From assembly GCF_007748175.1 (NCBI RefSeq), contig NZ_CP037422.1, positions 6,588,334 to 6,652,333 of the forward strand: a DNA stretch of 64,000 nt, read 5' to 3'. This stretch comes from Gimesia aquarii (GTDB lineage: Bacteria; Planctomycetota; Planctomycetia; Planctomycetales; Planctomycetaceae). The translations under genes and the position numbers were made by a program. The notes beneath the pieces are model-generated. The model saw only the letters and a program-made list of their open reading frames with translations. It searched no databases and had not been told where the DNA came from. Of this stretch, positions 28,841 through 39,207 are shown piece after piece (within the stretch, counting starts at the first letter, position 1; the number at the start of each line of letters is the position of its first letter).

Positions 28841-28859
28841 CGATCTCAAGCATTGGCTT

Positions 28860-31800
28860 TTATTCTTTTAAGCTTTGCGTTCCAGAGAAGTTTGTAATCG
28901 GCTGGTTTGACCTGGGCGGAGCTGTTCGATTTGTATTAAGTGCCATGAAGACAGAAATAGAGACAATCACTATCCCAATGACTTGTGGAGATAAAAAGAG
29001 AATCCAGAGCAAACCAAGCACCAGTAATCCAACTGTGGGATGAGCATTTAACCATGCAGCAGACCGTGGCTGAATGCATTTACTGGTAATGGGAAGCAAA
29101 ATTAGTAGACTCAGACACGCGATAGTAATATCCAGAAAATGATTGGGGATATTCCATGCAACTAAAGCTTCCTGGTTTGTGACTGAGTCCCCAGAACTGG
29201 CATAATATCGTACCCTGTCTATGGGAACGGTTGCTAAGTTACGCTGAAACTGCTTCATAAATGAGTGTTCTTGGGGAGGCGTTTGTTTTGCTGGTTCTAC
29301 ATATTGTTTTATTACGAAAACTCGATCCTTCAAAATATCAAAACGATTCAGTTTTTCACGAATCCTTTGAAACTTGTTAGAAGAGCTAGACAGAATTGAT
29401 TCCAGCTGATTGAACTCCGTCTGAATAGCGTCCCAAGTAGATTGCGATACGTTTGCCTTTTCCCCTAGTTCCAACTCAATTTCAGCAATTTTGAGATGTG
29501 CTTCTAATTTGTCTGCTATGTATATAAAGGGAATGACATAGTTTGATAAAAATGTTCTATTCTTTTCTGATGTTACAACTTTGATGAGGTTCTTATCAAA
29601 TTGAATATTCGATGGTCGCGGAATTTCTAAATCGATCTTTTCCCCAAAAAATTGACGATCGATATGTTGAGACTTCCAGAACAAGGTAATCTCATAAAAA
29701 AGTGGCCCACCATTTAATGGAACTGTCAGCATTCCATTTTGTTGTTCGATCGTTGTATCAACTTCATCATTCATCAGAACTGCCATCAACTTAGTGTTTT
29801 CAGGCCACTCTAACATCAGCTCTCGGTTCGTATGATTAAATAACTTAATGTAAGTAGAACCAATAGCCGTGCCGTCATTCCCTAAAAGAATTTCTGACTC
29901 CATAAATGGAATAAATTCTTGATTAGATTCACCTGTATTAGACAATGTAACATTCAGTTTCCATGGCATCTGTGAAGAAATAAATAATCGCTCACAATCT
30001 AAATCAGGAGATGCATTACACCTGGCTTGGATCCAATCCGGAATATTTTCTGGTGCAACGATATTCCTCTTTTCTTGATTCGTTAATTCATACTTAAGGG
30101 AAGAAGATAACAAAAGAAAGTGATTTTCTGTTTCAGAGTTCTCCATAATGATGGGATTCACATCGAATTCGTTGACAGGTTTCAAGATCGTAGACCTGAC
30201 CGTTACTGTCTTGTCACTCGTTTCAGAGTTACCGGGTTGTAACTCAACTCTTTGTCTACCATCGGACATTTTATCCAGAATTTCGTATGGCATTCCATCT
30301 ATCGTGAATGCACTACTATAATCTGCAGGGACTATCAGAGATAGTTTTTTGTTCTCACCAGGAGGTATTGAAAAATGCAAAGATTGAGACACTTCAATTT
30401 TTGAATCTTCTAATAATTGTACAATGGTCAGAGAATCAGCAGATACCATGAAATTCCGCGGTTTGATGAGAAGTGATAGCGGCTGATGATGAGACTCAAT
30501 GGCCTGAAAGCGTCCGACAAATGAATCGAGATCTGTACTTGAAACAGCTTTAGCTGAATCATCTTCAATTCGTTGATAATGCGAAGAGATGAACTTGACG
30601 TCAACTTGATTTTTTTTAAATAGTGTCAATTGTGAGTCTTCAATTTCAGCTCCTTCAATTTGAATATTTGGAACATTTAGTTTTCCAAATTTTCGGACTG
30701 GTAGCCATCCATTTAGTGTGAGATCCTGTAACCCAGAGGTTTTATTTTTCAAAAACAATATAATTTTGTTTCCAATTCGATGCCAATGAGCCAACCGTTC
30801 TACGTCTTCTTCTTTTATAGAAAGTGATTCAATTCTGAGGCCTTCTGGAACGATGATGGAATGCCGAAAGGCAGGTGCCTGACTGACCCGTAGTTCTGCG
30901 GAAAAATTCCAATCGATATTTTTCCTATTCACTACAACAGACTGATTGATACGTGCTTTTCGTTCTGGTTGTTTGGATTTGAGAATCAACGAAATAGGCG
31001 CAGGTTGATTAACCTGAAATAACAAAGCAGAAGATTTTAAGATACTATTTTCGATTTGCTTTCCAAGAGGGTTAAACGAAATAGTGACGACTCCATCTGG
31101 CAGCGTTCCTACCTGCTGTATCTCAAATTCAGGTCCAGCTCGTACACCTATTTGGTGTGACACCACCTTAGTCTTTGAGGTTTTAGGTTTGTCCTTTTCA
31201 GAACTAAAATCAAAGACTGGAATACTGACTTTCTGCCCTTGAGAATTATTGACAGCAAAATCGAATACGGCGTCAACTACAAATTCACCTGTTTTGGATT
31301 CAGAAAATTCTAAGAGTAACTCTTGGGTCTTACTATCTTGTACTATGTTCAATGATGACTTGATACTAATTTCAGGAGACTTCACACTACGTAATATCAT
31401 TCCAGATGGAAGTTTCCACGTTAGAAAATCCACTTTTCCATTAATTACATTGTATTTAGCTTTTACTTCCAGATGAATTAAAGAAGGGGAAACTTCAGTA
31501 TTTACGAAAACGACCGCTTCCAGTTGTAATGGATTATCATCAAAATCTCGATCTGTCATCCATTTTATATTGAGTCGTGAACTCTCTTTAAGAAAAGTAG
31601 AAAATTGCTTTTTGCCTGCTAACTCATAAATAGAAATCCTACTATCTTCAGTGATTTCGATAAGATTGATAGAATCTTCGAACTGAAAAGCGAGCTGATT
31701 TTTAGAGATACGAGGAATTCCTATTTCAAACTGCCCACTAGTTGGACTTAATTTCACAGCCGGATGTAACACTAACTGGATCTGGTGATCCTGATATGTA

Positions 31801-34800
31801 AAAGGAAGTACTGGTTTTTGAGCTTCAACGGGTTCTCCCCCTTTTTGTAGTATTTTTGGTAACTGAGTTTTTTTATTTTCTACTTTGATTAATATGCTTC
31901 GCCCATCTGCGCTTAATAAAACAGGGCTCACTTTACCATCAACCATACATGAGTCAGGGCCTCCCAAATTACCCCCACTCATGGGTAATTGGATCAATGC
32001 GAATGATCTCTCTGCTGGGATTTGAACCTGAAACATTGCCTTAACGGTCAGAAGTTGATTGTCACGCATCGAACCTTCATAAAGCGCAGAGTTCAGCAGG
32101 TATTCTGGTTGAGCAGACTCCGTTACAAAGTTTTCTAATTCTTGAATTAATTCAGAGGTAAGATAAACAATTGATTCTGAACTGGAGTCTGACTTATTCG
32201 GCAAGAGAACTAATTCTGTTCGTCGTTCCGTAGAATGACCTTTGACTGGTGAATTAGGTACCACGGGTAAACTTTGTGCATATCCAGTTGCCGTGACACT
32301 CAGGATAATAAATATTAATAATCGGGCTGTACTATAAATTGACGAAACTGGTTGCTGATATGCTTTCGTACTTTGATCTTCTACCTGGGTTTTATTTTCC
32401 TGCCAGAGAAATCGTCGTGGAATCAGCATTACAATTAAGATACCAGTAAAACAACTTCCAGCAATCTGCGCTAACGTAAAAGGTAATATCCAGGAAAATA
32501 TCAAAGAGAGTAGTGCTAAAATCACACAAAGCTTATTACGAATGCCTATACGATAAATTCGTAAAAAAAGCCCAGTCAAAATTGTTGCTAATAAAACAAT
32601 CCAAGAGAAAATCTTTCCTTGATTTGTGTTTGACGTTTCAAGAGTTGCATACTTCACTGGAAAGAAGACAATAGCATGCCATTTTGTCTCAGAGTTATCA
32701 GTTTCCGCTTGTTTTTGCCCCAGCACTCCAAAGAATCGACGGAATAATGATTCTTCAGGTAAAGCCTCCTGCAAGGCCATATTTTCAGGTCCACTGACGA
32801 GTCTGATCCCAGATGGCAATATAAAGTTCCAGTCTGTTGCCAATACAAGTTGGTTGACTTGAGGAAAAGGGATCTGACGGGTTACAGTCAATTGGTTTGG
32901 TGATGACAAAGTTTGATACTGAATAGTGATCTTGTAAGAATTTAACTGATCAAATAACGGAACCAAATATTGATCCTCTAACTCAATCGGCGTGATTCTT
33001 CTGTCTCCAACTGAAGTTGAAATCAGTTTCACGTTTGCTGGAAAACGGAACATGAATTTATCATCAAATGATTTTGATAAGTCAAGCATTACTGTCGCTT
33101 GATGCACATCAGGCTCTCCATCACCGTGCCCAAATTGTGTGTCAACGCTAATTGTTGCAGTGCCTTGCTCAGAACTATTATCTGACATTTCTGAAAATCG
33201 CCCAATAGTCAATGCACCGAATGGTTGCTCGTATTCCCATTCATAATTTCTCTGTTTTCTCTGAAAAGTCTTCTTTGTCATTGGTTCGGAATTTATGACA
33301 AGACCTTCCGCTTTGATGCGTAAATTTAATTCGTTTGAATTCAAAACACGAATCATGCCACGAAATGGTTTAGCTTGAGGAGCGTAAACCAAAGATGTCC
33401 GTACATTATTCAAAAACGGGCGACTGCGTTCCCCCCGAATCTCAACTTCTTTAAAAATCGGAGTTGAAAATGTCAGTTCCCACAGTTCACCTAAATTGGG
33501 GACATTCCACTTTTGATGATTGGAAATAGCTAGCTTTTGACTACTGAATTTTGACTGTAAACTACTTTCCGAAGAGAGTGACCATGTTACGGGATCACCC
33601 TCTTTGCTTTCTGATAAATAAACCAACACGCGCTTCATACCACGAATAGAAGGAGTACAATTGAGAATAAAATTTTCCTGAACCATATCGTTATTAAGTG
33701 TAATATATGTATTAGCAACAACTTGTAATGATTGGTCCAACTCAGAACGATTTACTTGTCCCCATCTCGAACCGGAATAAGGAGAGAGATGAAAAAACTG
33801 AGATTTACCTAAGTTCGAGACTGGATATTTCCAGCTTTGGGGAAGCGCGCTGGACTCGATCTCTTCAACCTCTTTAACAGATTCAAATACTAATTGATTT
33901 TCTGAAGTTGTAGTGAGTTCCAAAAACCGATCAATATTATTACATCCCAATGGCTTAACGCAGGAAAGGGCAATGGTTCGATTCGATCCAAGAATGATTT
34001 GCTTCGCCTGGATCTCTATCGAATAAGGAGAATCAGGTGATACGGAAATGGGAAGCCGAATTCCCAAGTTTTGCTGCTTCCCTCTTTTTTCGACATCCCA
34101 AACTAGATCCCCGGAAGTATTCTTGGCCAGACTTTTCACTTGAGTTATTTCCCATCCAGCGGGGATAATGGATTCAAGACGATATGTAGAACCAGCGGCA
34201 GAAGACCAATGTATACGCGATTTCAATTTCCATTCTTTATCTTCTACTTGAATCAGACTGTGAACTTTTGCAGAAAGATTGAGATCAGGTAAGGCTAATC
34301 GATATGACAATTTCGCGTCAGAAGAGTACTGCTTGAAGTCATAGGCCTCTCCCTGTTCTTCTTGAATCAGTACCCCTGTTTGGCGTAAATCAGCTAATTT
34401 AATCTCATGGGTTTCTAATGGAGCAGAGATATCAACATGAACTGTTCCCCCCAAAAAATGGGCCTGGGTTAAATTTAATCGAGGAATTATTACTTCTTCC
34501 TCTAAAGAAGGGGATGCCAGTGCGCGAACCGATAAGGGACGGCTGATACCCATAAGTGGGTCGATCAAATCAACAATGATCAGACTCTTGTCTTTCTGTT
34601 TTTTAATATCAAATGGTAATGATAAATCATTTCCCAAAGTTACCGAATAAACTTCAAATTCTGGCGCAGCTTCAAATTCCAATTTCCTGATGGGTTTATT
34701 CAAAACTTCAATTTGAAAATCTTCTCGCAATCGTAACCCATCTTCTCTAATACCTACTTGAGCAAATTGATGATAAAGAATCTGTGCAGGAGAATTTTGT

Positions 34801-35543
34801 AGTTTCTCTTTTTGATGAATCACTGCATGAAACTGAGACTGGCCACCTAACTCGATCTTCCATAAATCATACTTGGGGATATCTGATTTTATTGGTTCAG
34901 AGACATAACCTACAGAAGTTGTGAGAATCATTCCTTGTGGTATCTTGAGATGAATCCGAGACACAACTGTTTCTGGTAATTGGAAAAAAAATTCTGTTCG
35001 GCGAGGAAGTTGTCGACCTTTCAGGCTCCATTGACCAGCTAAGGATTCATTAAAATGATCGACGAGTAGCAATTTTTTTTGATCAGGTGCCAACCCCCAA
35101 ACCGCATCTTGATTGCCCCATTTGAATTCATGAATCGCAAGATTTAAACTTGAGAGTTCAACAAATCGCGGTTCACGTTTGGAACTATGTAGAACGTAGG
35201 TTAAACGGCCATTAACTAGGTGATCATCATTTAGTGTCGCCTCATAAGTCGCTTCTTGAATCCAGGAGCTTTTGGGAGTATTTTTTTTTAGTAACGCTTT
35301 ACTTTTAAGCAAGTGGTATTTTTTTGCAGAAAAAGGGTACCAGTTTCCCTCAGGCCATTGAGAAGGATCTTTGCCGGATACCTTAACTTCTTTTATTTGT
35401 AATGAAGGCGAGATATTGAATATCTGATTCTCAGCAGCCCTTATCAATGCCGGTTGGGACAGAAATATCATTCCGAGAAAAAAGAGGCAGGCCATTTTAA
35501 GAGTAAAGCTCTGATTCATCTGTATTCTTGACTTCGCTGTCAT
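28860..35543 (-). CDS. Giant exported membrane protein (2227 aa) with internal signal-like segment, probable fusion of two units
   Basis: 2227 residues. An N-terminal signal (residues about 15-37, LTLKM... to IRAAE) is followed by about 930 residues of predicted beta-sandwich-rich exported sequence. A cluster of three or so membrane helices occupies about 978-1048. A second hydrophobic stretch at about 1069-1090 (ARLLIFIILSVTATGYAQ) looks just like a signal peptide with an AxA-type site. It is followed by another 1040 residues of beta-rich sequence and two C-terminal membrane helices (about 2134-2190). The start overlaps the stop of the upstream gene by 4 bases (ATGA). I recognise no enzymatic motif. 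The architecture is that of two related secreted proteins joined end to end. It could be a structural or adhesive envelope protein; this is not established. Confidence 0.85.
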   Translation of the reverse strand: MTAKSRIQMNQSFTLKMACLFFLGMIFLSQPALIRAAENQIFNISPSLQIKEVKVSGKDPSQWPEGNWYPFSAKKYHLLKSKALLKKNTPKSSWIQEATYEATLNDDHLVNGRLTYVLHSSKREPRFVELSSLNLAIHEFKWGNQDAVWGLAPDQKKLLLVDHFNESLAGQWSLKGRQLPRRTEFFFQLPETVVSRIHLKIPQGMILTTSVGYVSEPIKSDIPKYDLWKIELGGQSQFHAVIHQKEKLQNSPAQILYHQFAQVGIREDGLRLREDFQIEVLNKPIRKLEFEAAPEFEVYSVTLGNDLSLPFDIKKQKDKSLIIVDLIDPLMGISRPLSVRALASPSLEEEVIIPRLNLTQAHFLGGTVHVDISAPLETHEIKLADLRQTGVLIQEEQGEAYDFKQYSSDAKLSYRLALPDLNLSAKVHSLIQVEDKEWKLKSRIHWSSAAGSTYRLESIIPAGWEITQVKSLAKNTSGDLVWDVEKRGKQQNLGIRLPISVSPDSPYSIEIQAKQIILGSNRTIALSCVKPLGCNNIDRFLELTTTSENQLVFESVKEVEEIESSALPQSWKYPVSNLGKSQFFHLSPYSGSRWGQVNRSELDQSLQVVANTYITLNNDMVQENFILNCTPSIRGMKRVLVYLSESKEGDPVTWSLSSESSLQSKFSSQKLAISNHQKWNVPNLGELWELTFSTPIFKEVEIRGERSRPFLNNVRTSLVYAPQAKPFRGMIRVLNSNELNLRIKAEGLVINSEPMTKKTFQRKQRNYEWEYEQPFGALTIGRFSEMSDNSSEQGTATISVDTQFGHGDGEPDVHQATVMLDLSKSFDDKFMFRFPANVKLISTSVGDRRITPIELEDQYLVPLFDQLNSYKITIQYQTLSSPNQLTVTRQIPFPQVNQLVLATDWNFILPSGIRLVSGPENMALQEALPEESLFRRFFGVLGQKQAETDNSETKWHAIVFFPVKYATLETSNTNQGKIFSWIVLLATILTGLFLRIYRIGIRNKLCVILALLSLIFSWILPFTLAQIAGSCFTGILIVMLIPRRFLWQENKTQVEDQSTKAYQQPVSSIYSTARLLIFIILSVTATGYAQSLPVVPNSPVKGHSTERRTELVLLPNKSDSSSESIVYLTSELIQELENFVTESAQPEYLLNSALYEGSMRDNQLLTVKAMFQVQIPAERSFALIQLPMSGGNLGGPDSCMVDGKVSPVLLSADGRSILIKVENKKTQLPKILQKGGEPVEAQKPVLPFTYQDHQIQLVLHPAVKLSPTSGQFEIGIPRISKNQLAFQFEDSINLIEITEDSRISIYELAGKKQFSTFLKESSRLNIKWMTDRDFDDNPLQLEAVVFVNTEVSPSLIHLEVKAKYNVINGKVDFLTWKLPSGMILRSVKSPEISIKSSLNIVQDSKTQELLLEFSESKTGEFVVDAVFDFAVNNSQGQKVSIPVFDFSSEKDKPKTSKTKVVSHQIGVRAGPEFEIQQVGTLPDGVVTISFNPLGKQIENSILKSSALLFQVNQPAPISLILKSKQPERKARINQSVVVNRKNIDWNFSAELRVSQAPAFRHSIIVPEGLRIESLSIKEEDVERLAHWHRIGNKIILFLKNKTSGLQDLTLNGWLPVRKFGKLNVPNIQIEGAEIEDSQLTLFKKNQVDVKFISSHYQRIEDDSAKAVSSTDLDSFVGRFQAIESHHQPLSLLIKPRNFMVSADSLTIVQLLEDSKIEVSQSLHFSIPPGENKKLSLIVPADYSSAFTIDGMPYEILDKMSDGRQRVELQPGNSETSDKTVTVRSTILKPVNEFDVNPIIMENSETENHFLLLSSSLKYELTNQEKRNIVAPENIPDWIQARCNASPDLDCERLFISSQMPWKLNVTLSNTGESNQEFIPFMESEILLGNDGTAIGSTYIKLFNHTNRELMLEWPENTKLMAVLMNDEVDTTIEQQNGMLTVPLNGGPLFYEITLFWKSQHIDRQFFGEKIDLEIPRPSNIQFDKNLIKVVTSEKNRTFLSNYVIPFIYIADKLEAHLKIAEIELELGEKANVSQSTWDAIQTEFNQLESILSSSSNKFQRIREKLNRFDILKDRVFVIKQYVEPAKQTPPQEHSFMKQFQRNLATVPIDRVRYYASSGDSVTNQEALVAWNIPNHFLDITIACLSLLILLPITSKCIQPRSAAWLNAHPTVGLLVLGLLWILFLSPQVIGIVIVSISVFMALNTNRTAPPRSNQPITNFSGTQSLKE

Positions 35544-38500
35544 CGATTCGCCCCAGCTTCTGATGAAGATACGGGTTTGTCAATAAGTTCAGAGCCAGGT
35601 CTGACAGCTGTGATGTCTTCAGGATCAACTTCCGAAGGTTGAATGCGTTCAGAATACGAAGGCGGTGGTATAAAATCGCTGTGTGCTGACATTGCTAAAA
35701 GCTTGGATTCTCTTCGTTTTCTTGAAGTACCATTTATCAAAGCTGCAACAACGGCTAATAATAATCCAAAAATAGCAGGCTGCAGAAGTACTTCCACAGG
35801 AGCGGTATACCACAACGCAACAGCAGAAACAGCAGTCATCATAATCAGTAACACTAAAACACTTCTGAGGGGAGAGATACTCATTAAAATGAACCCCAGT
35901 AAGAGCGAAGTTCCGGCACCAATGAATACAATCATCGAACGAGATAAGGCATGAAATTCCAGAGAAGTCGCTGGACCGAGCCGGTAAAACTGATAGCTAT
36001 TCATTCCAATTGAATCATTTGATTCCAGAGGTACATTCTTCAAAGCGACAGGAATCTCATCCTGTCCTGTAAACTCACGTGACCAGAAAACTCCTTGATT
36101 CTTCCAACGAAACTGGGGGGTATATCCACGTGGAATTGTGAATAGATGTTGGCTGTTGGGCAGACTTACTTTCCACATTGTCTTTTCCACCCACAAATTA
36201 TTAGAAAATTCAGCGGCACTAACCGAGAGGAGACTAAATTGTGATTCTCGCATGCGTTTTGTGGAATGGTATTTGATAGTAAGAACGTTTAAAGAATTTT
36301 CGTTTCTTTGAATCTGCGGCAAATTGAGTTGGTATTCAGTGGAATTTCCAGGGACTTGATTGAATGTGACTGGCTCCTCGTTCCACCAAACCTCATCTAT
36401 TTTAACGTTCGCATTTTCAGGCATTCTGAATGAAAGCGTTTGTGGGTTAGCGGGAAACTCATATTGAGCATGAGCTTTATAAAGACCTGCTAAATCGAAA
36501 CTACAATGAATCCAAGCCTGACGGATCGCGTATGAAAATAAAGATCGTGAATCACTTTTTTTCAGTTTCAGGTTGATGTCTTCCTCAGGATCAACGGCTC
36601 TCCAAAACGCATCTTTATTCATGGCTAACTGTTGTTGCCAGGCAGTATCTGTACTTTCGACTTCGATGAACTGTGCCCCCTCTTGATTCTGTATTGAAAG
36701 TTCAAATCGACTTTCTGAATAAGGAACATCATCAGAGCGAATGAGTGGCACAGAGACTTCTGTTTCAGATTTCTGAGGTAATAAGTAAATGGCAGTGATT
36801 TTCACAGGCCCCAATTTTTTGCTTCGTAATGAAAGTCGTGCTTTTTGAATGGGATCTGTTTCATCCGAGATCCAAGTCGGCACAAGAGGGTTTTGCTCAT
36901 CATCCAAATAAAAATCAACATGATTTTTCAACGACAGAGGTACAAGCAATCGGATTTCCGAAAGTGGTTCATACTCTACCAAATATTTAATTTCCTGCTC
37001 GACACGCACCTTGGAATCATCCATTTCCAGTTGTGCTGCACTTGTCGCAATAATTTCTTGACTATGAATTGAAACAACAGCAGAAAATTCGTTCACACCA
37101 GGTTGAATTTGGAATTCATCCTTCCTCAATGCTTGAACTTTAGCAGGCAAAGAAAATTTTTCGATTTGGACTAACGGTGAGGAAAGGACTTGTGTTTTAG
37201 GAGATGGGGTTAGATCAGTTACGACGTTGAAATCATTGGCTATCACCAGGGAAGTCGCAGAAAGACTGGGCGCCGTGATTTCAGGAAGAGTAAAACTAAA
37301 TGGTTCCTCATCTGCAATCACAGGACGTCGGGCGCGGAAGGTAACTTCGAACTCCCCCTTAGATCGTTTTAATAAATTGATGTTAATCTTTTCTGCCTGG
37401 CCCTGATCAATCTCGATCGCTTCAGTCAATGAAGGTTCCTGCATCAATTCCAATTCCCAGCCTTCTTCAATGCGATGAGGCCAGTTAATTGAGACTTTAT
37501 CCAATGCACCTTGAAAGACATTAATTTGTACTCGTGCTTCGAGTTCAGCCCGGTTACCAAACATCTGTACTAGATAAAAGGGCTTGGCAGAAAAGTATGG
37601 TTTGACTCGCTCTATTTTCAGAGGCAGTCGAAATGGCTGTTTCAAAAAGCGATACGAACTATCCAAATCTTTCTGATTTGATTTGATTTGGTAGACAAAT
37701 CGATTTTGCCCCTCTTCCCGAAAAATGCGATATCCATCAAGTGTCTGAATATCAATAATACCAGTTTGTCTCTTCGCGCGGTCTATCTCGAAACCATCAA
37801 TTAAAAAATGACCTTCCACTTCGGGAAAATCTGTTTCCAGTGTCCACTGCAATTCAATCGGGCCAACAGTAGGCTCAGTCAGAGACACCTCTACTAGATT
37901 CCCTTTTGTAACTTTATGGCTTTTATAACTCTCACATTTCACGTCCAGTAATCGAAATGCCTCAGGTAATTTGACTTTGACTGATTGGAAGCTCCCCGTT
38001 AAGGCTTTGATTGATTGTGATGCATTCAGTAAAACAGAATCTGAAGTGAAATCAGTTGTAAGCAATGTTTCAGCTTGTAAAACAGTTTCAACTTTCTTCT
38101 CATCAGGAATTGGCTGCCAGGAAAGATCCAGTTGATCACCTAACCCGAACATTTCGATCAAGCTCTGGTTAGCTGAAATTGCCTTCTTTGATACAGCAAC
38201 TCCTGTCGGAACCTCCAGACTGATTTGTGGTAATGGGATTGTTAGCTGTAAATTACTCACGGCAGTCTGAGGTAATAATAACTGAAGACGTCTTGAAGGT
38301 AATTGCTGTTTAAGTGAGATGCTCAACGTGAGATTGATTTTATGGGTGCCTTTACCTCGAAACCACCAGAGATATCCATCGTTACGATTAAATCCACCAG
38401 GGCTCGACTCTCCATCACCGGAATAACTTGTTTTCAGGAAGATTGATTCATTGAGCTTCAAAGGAATGCGGACCCATGAATTTGCTTCATTGATCAACAC

Positions 38501-38950
38501 AACAATTTGCACGTCAAGAATCGCACGATCGTCTTCAACCTTGCCAGAAAGAGACACAGAGGAAACCGCATACTTCGGTGAGTGTTCTGGCTGCACCGCC
38601 TGCTTCTGTTTCAGATAATCAAGTACTTGATCTAAGCTCAAGTTAGGTACTGGAAAATACTGATCGTCGTCTCCTTTGAAAAACACTTCTTGTTTGGGGT
38701 TTGTCTTTTCCTGCGGCTTCTCAATATTTGTTTCTTTGGAACTAGAAACTGATTTTGAACTATTTTTTCCTAAGTTCGCAGATTTTTTAAGATCTGTTTC
38801 TCTGTCGAATTTACTCTCACTTTTCTGAGCACTATCTGTGGGAGTAGACTTTTTTTGCGCATAAAGATTGTGAGACGCACGTTCCGCGCCGAATGACAAC
38901 AGCACAGTCAGCCCCAAAGAGGTTATAAGTAAACGAGCAAAAAATGACAT
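35540..38950 (-). CDS. Large exported protein (about 1136 aa), C-terminal membrane helices, related to halves of the 2227-aa protein
   Basis: I choose ATG at 38950, which gives the signal peptide MSFFARLLITSLGLTVLLSF. An upstream in-frame GTG at 39046 would add 32 residues with an odd hydrophilic N-terminus, although an AGAGGA lies before it. Residues about 30-90 are Lys/Ser/Glu-rich and probably disordered. The rest is predicted beta-sandwich-rich, with phrases such as LPQTAVSNLQLTIPLP. The C-terminal 190 residues contain three or four membrane helices (MIVFIGAGTSLLLGFILMSI, then VLVLLIMMTAVSAVALWY). The overall layout of signal, long exported region and C-terminal helices is the same as in each half of the giant protein downstream, which overlaps it by 4 bases. 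Function unknown. Confidence 0.85.
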   Translation of the reverse strand: MSFFARLLITSLGLTVLLSFGAERASHNLYAQKKSTPTDSAQKSESKFDRETDLKKSANLGKNSSKSVSSSKETNIEKPQEKTNPKQEVFFKGDDDQYFPVPNLSLDQVLDYLKQKQAVQPEHSPKYAVSSVSLSGKVEDDRAILDVQIVVLINEANSWVRIPLKLNESIFLKTSYSGDGESSPGGFNRNDGYLWWFRGKGTHKINLTLSISLKQQLPSRRLQLLLPQTAVSNLQLTIPLPQISLEVPTGVAVSKKAISANQSLIEMFGLGDQLDLSWQPIPDEKKVETVLQAETLLTTDFTSDSVLLNASQSIKALTGSFQSVKVKLPEAFRLLDVKCESYKSHKVTKGNLVEVSLTEPTVGPIELQWTLETDFPEVEGHFLIDGFEIDRAKRQTGIIDIQTLDGYRIFREEGQNRFVYQIKSNQKDLDSSYRFLKQPFRLPLKIERVKPYFSAKPFYLVQMFGNRAELEARVQINVFQGALDKVSINWPHRIEEGWELELMQEPSLTEAIEIDQGQAEKININLLKRSKGEFEVTFRARRPVIADEEPFSFTLPEITAPSLSATSLVIANDFNVVTDLTPSPKTQVLSSPLVQIEKFSLPAKVQALRKDEFQIQPGVNEFSAVVSIHSQEIIATSAAQLEMDDSKVRVEQEIKYLVEYEPLSEIRLLVPLSLKNHVDFYLDDEQNPLVPTWISDETDPIQKARLSLRSKKLGPVKITAIYLLPQKSETEVSVPLIRSDDVPYSESRFELSIQNQEGAQFIEVESTDTAWQQQLAMNKDAFWRAVDPEEDINLKLKKSDSRSLFSYAIRQAWIHCSFDLAGLYKAHAQYEFPANPQTLSFRMPENANVKIDEVWWNEEPVTFNQVPGNSTEYQLNLPQIQRNENSLNVLTIKYHSTKRMRESQFSLLSVSAAEFSNNLWVEKTMWKVSLPNSQHLFTIPRGYTPQFRWKNQGVFWSREFTGQDEIPVALKNVPLESNDSIGMNSYQFYRLGPATSLEFHALSRSMIVFIGAGTSLLLGFILMSISPLRSVLVLLIMMTAVSAVALWYTAPVEVLLQPAIFGLLLAVVAALINGTSRKRRESKLLAMSAHSDFIPPPSYSERIQPSEVDPEDITAVRPGSELIDKPVSSSEAGANR

Positions 38951-39207
38951 AATCGAAGGTCGATTCCATATTGCGGGAGCAAGAAAAGTTTGACTGAAAA
39001 TGATACCTTTTCTTGAGGGAACGAATACACAACGAATCCCCCACACCCGTCCTCTAAAAGCTGAAAGAATGAGAGTCTTCCGGCCTTAAAAGCAGACAGT
39101 CACATATGTTCACATTTCATCAAAATCAAGTTCTCATTACGTCCCCTTTGACACTGTATATCATACGTCGTATTTTGGGCACATTAAAGAACGAATCTCA
39201 AAGCTGA

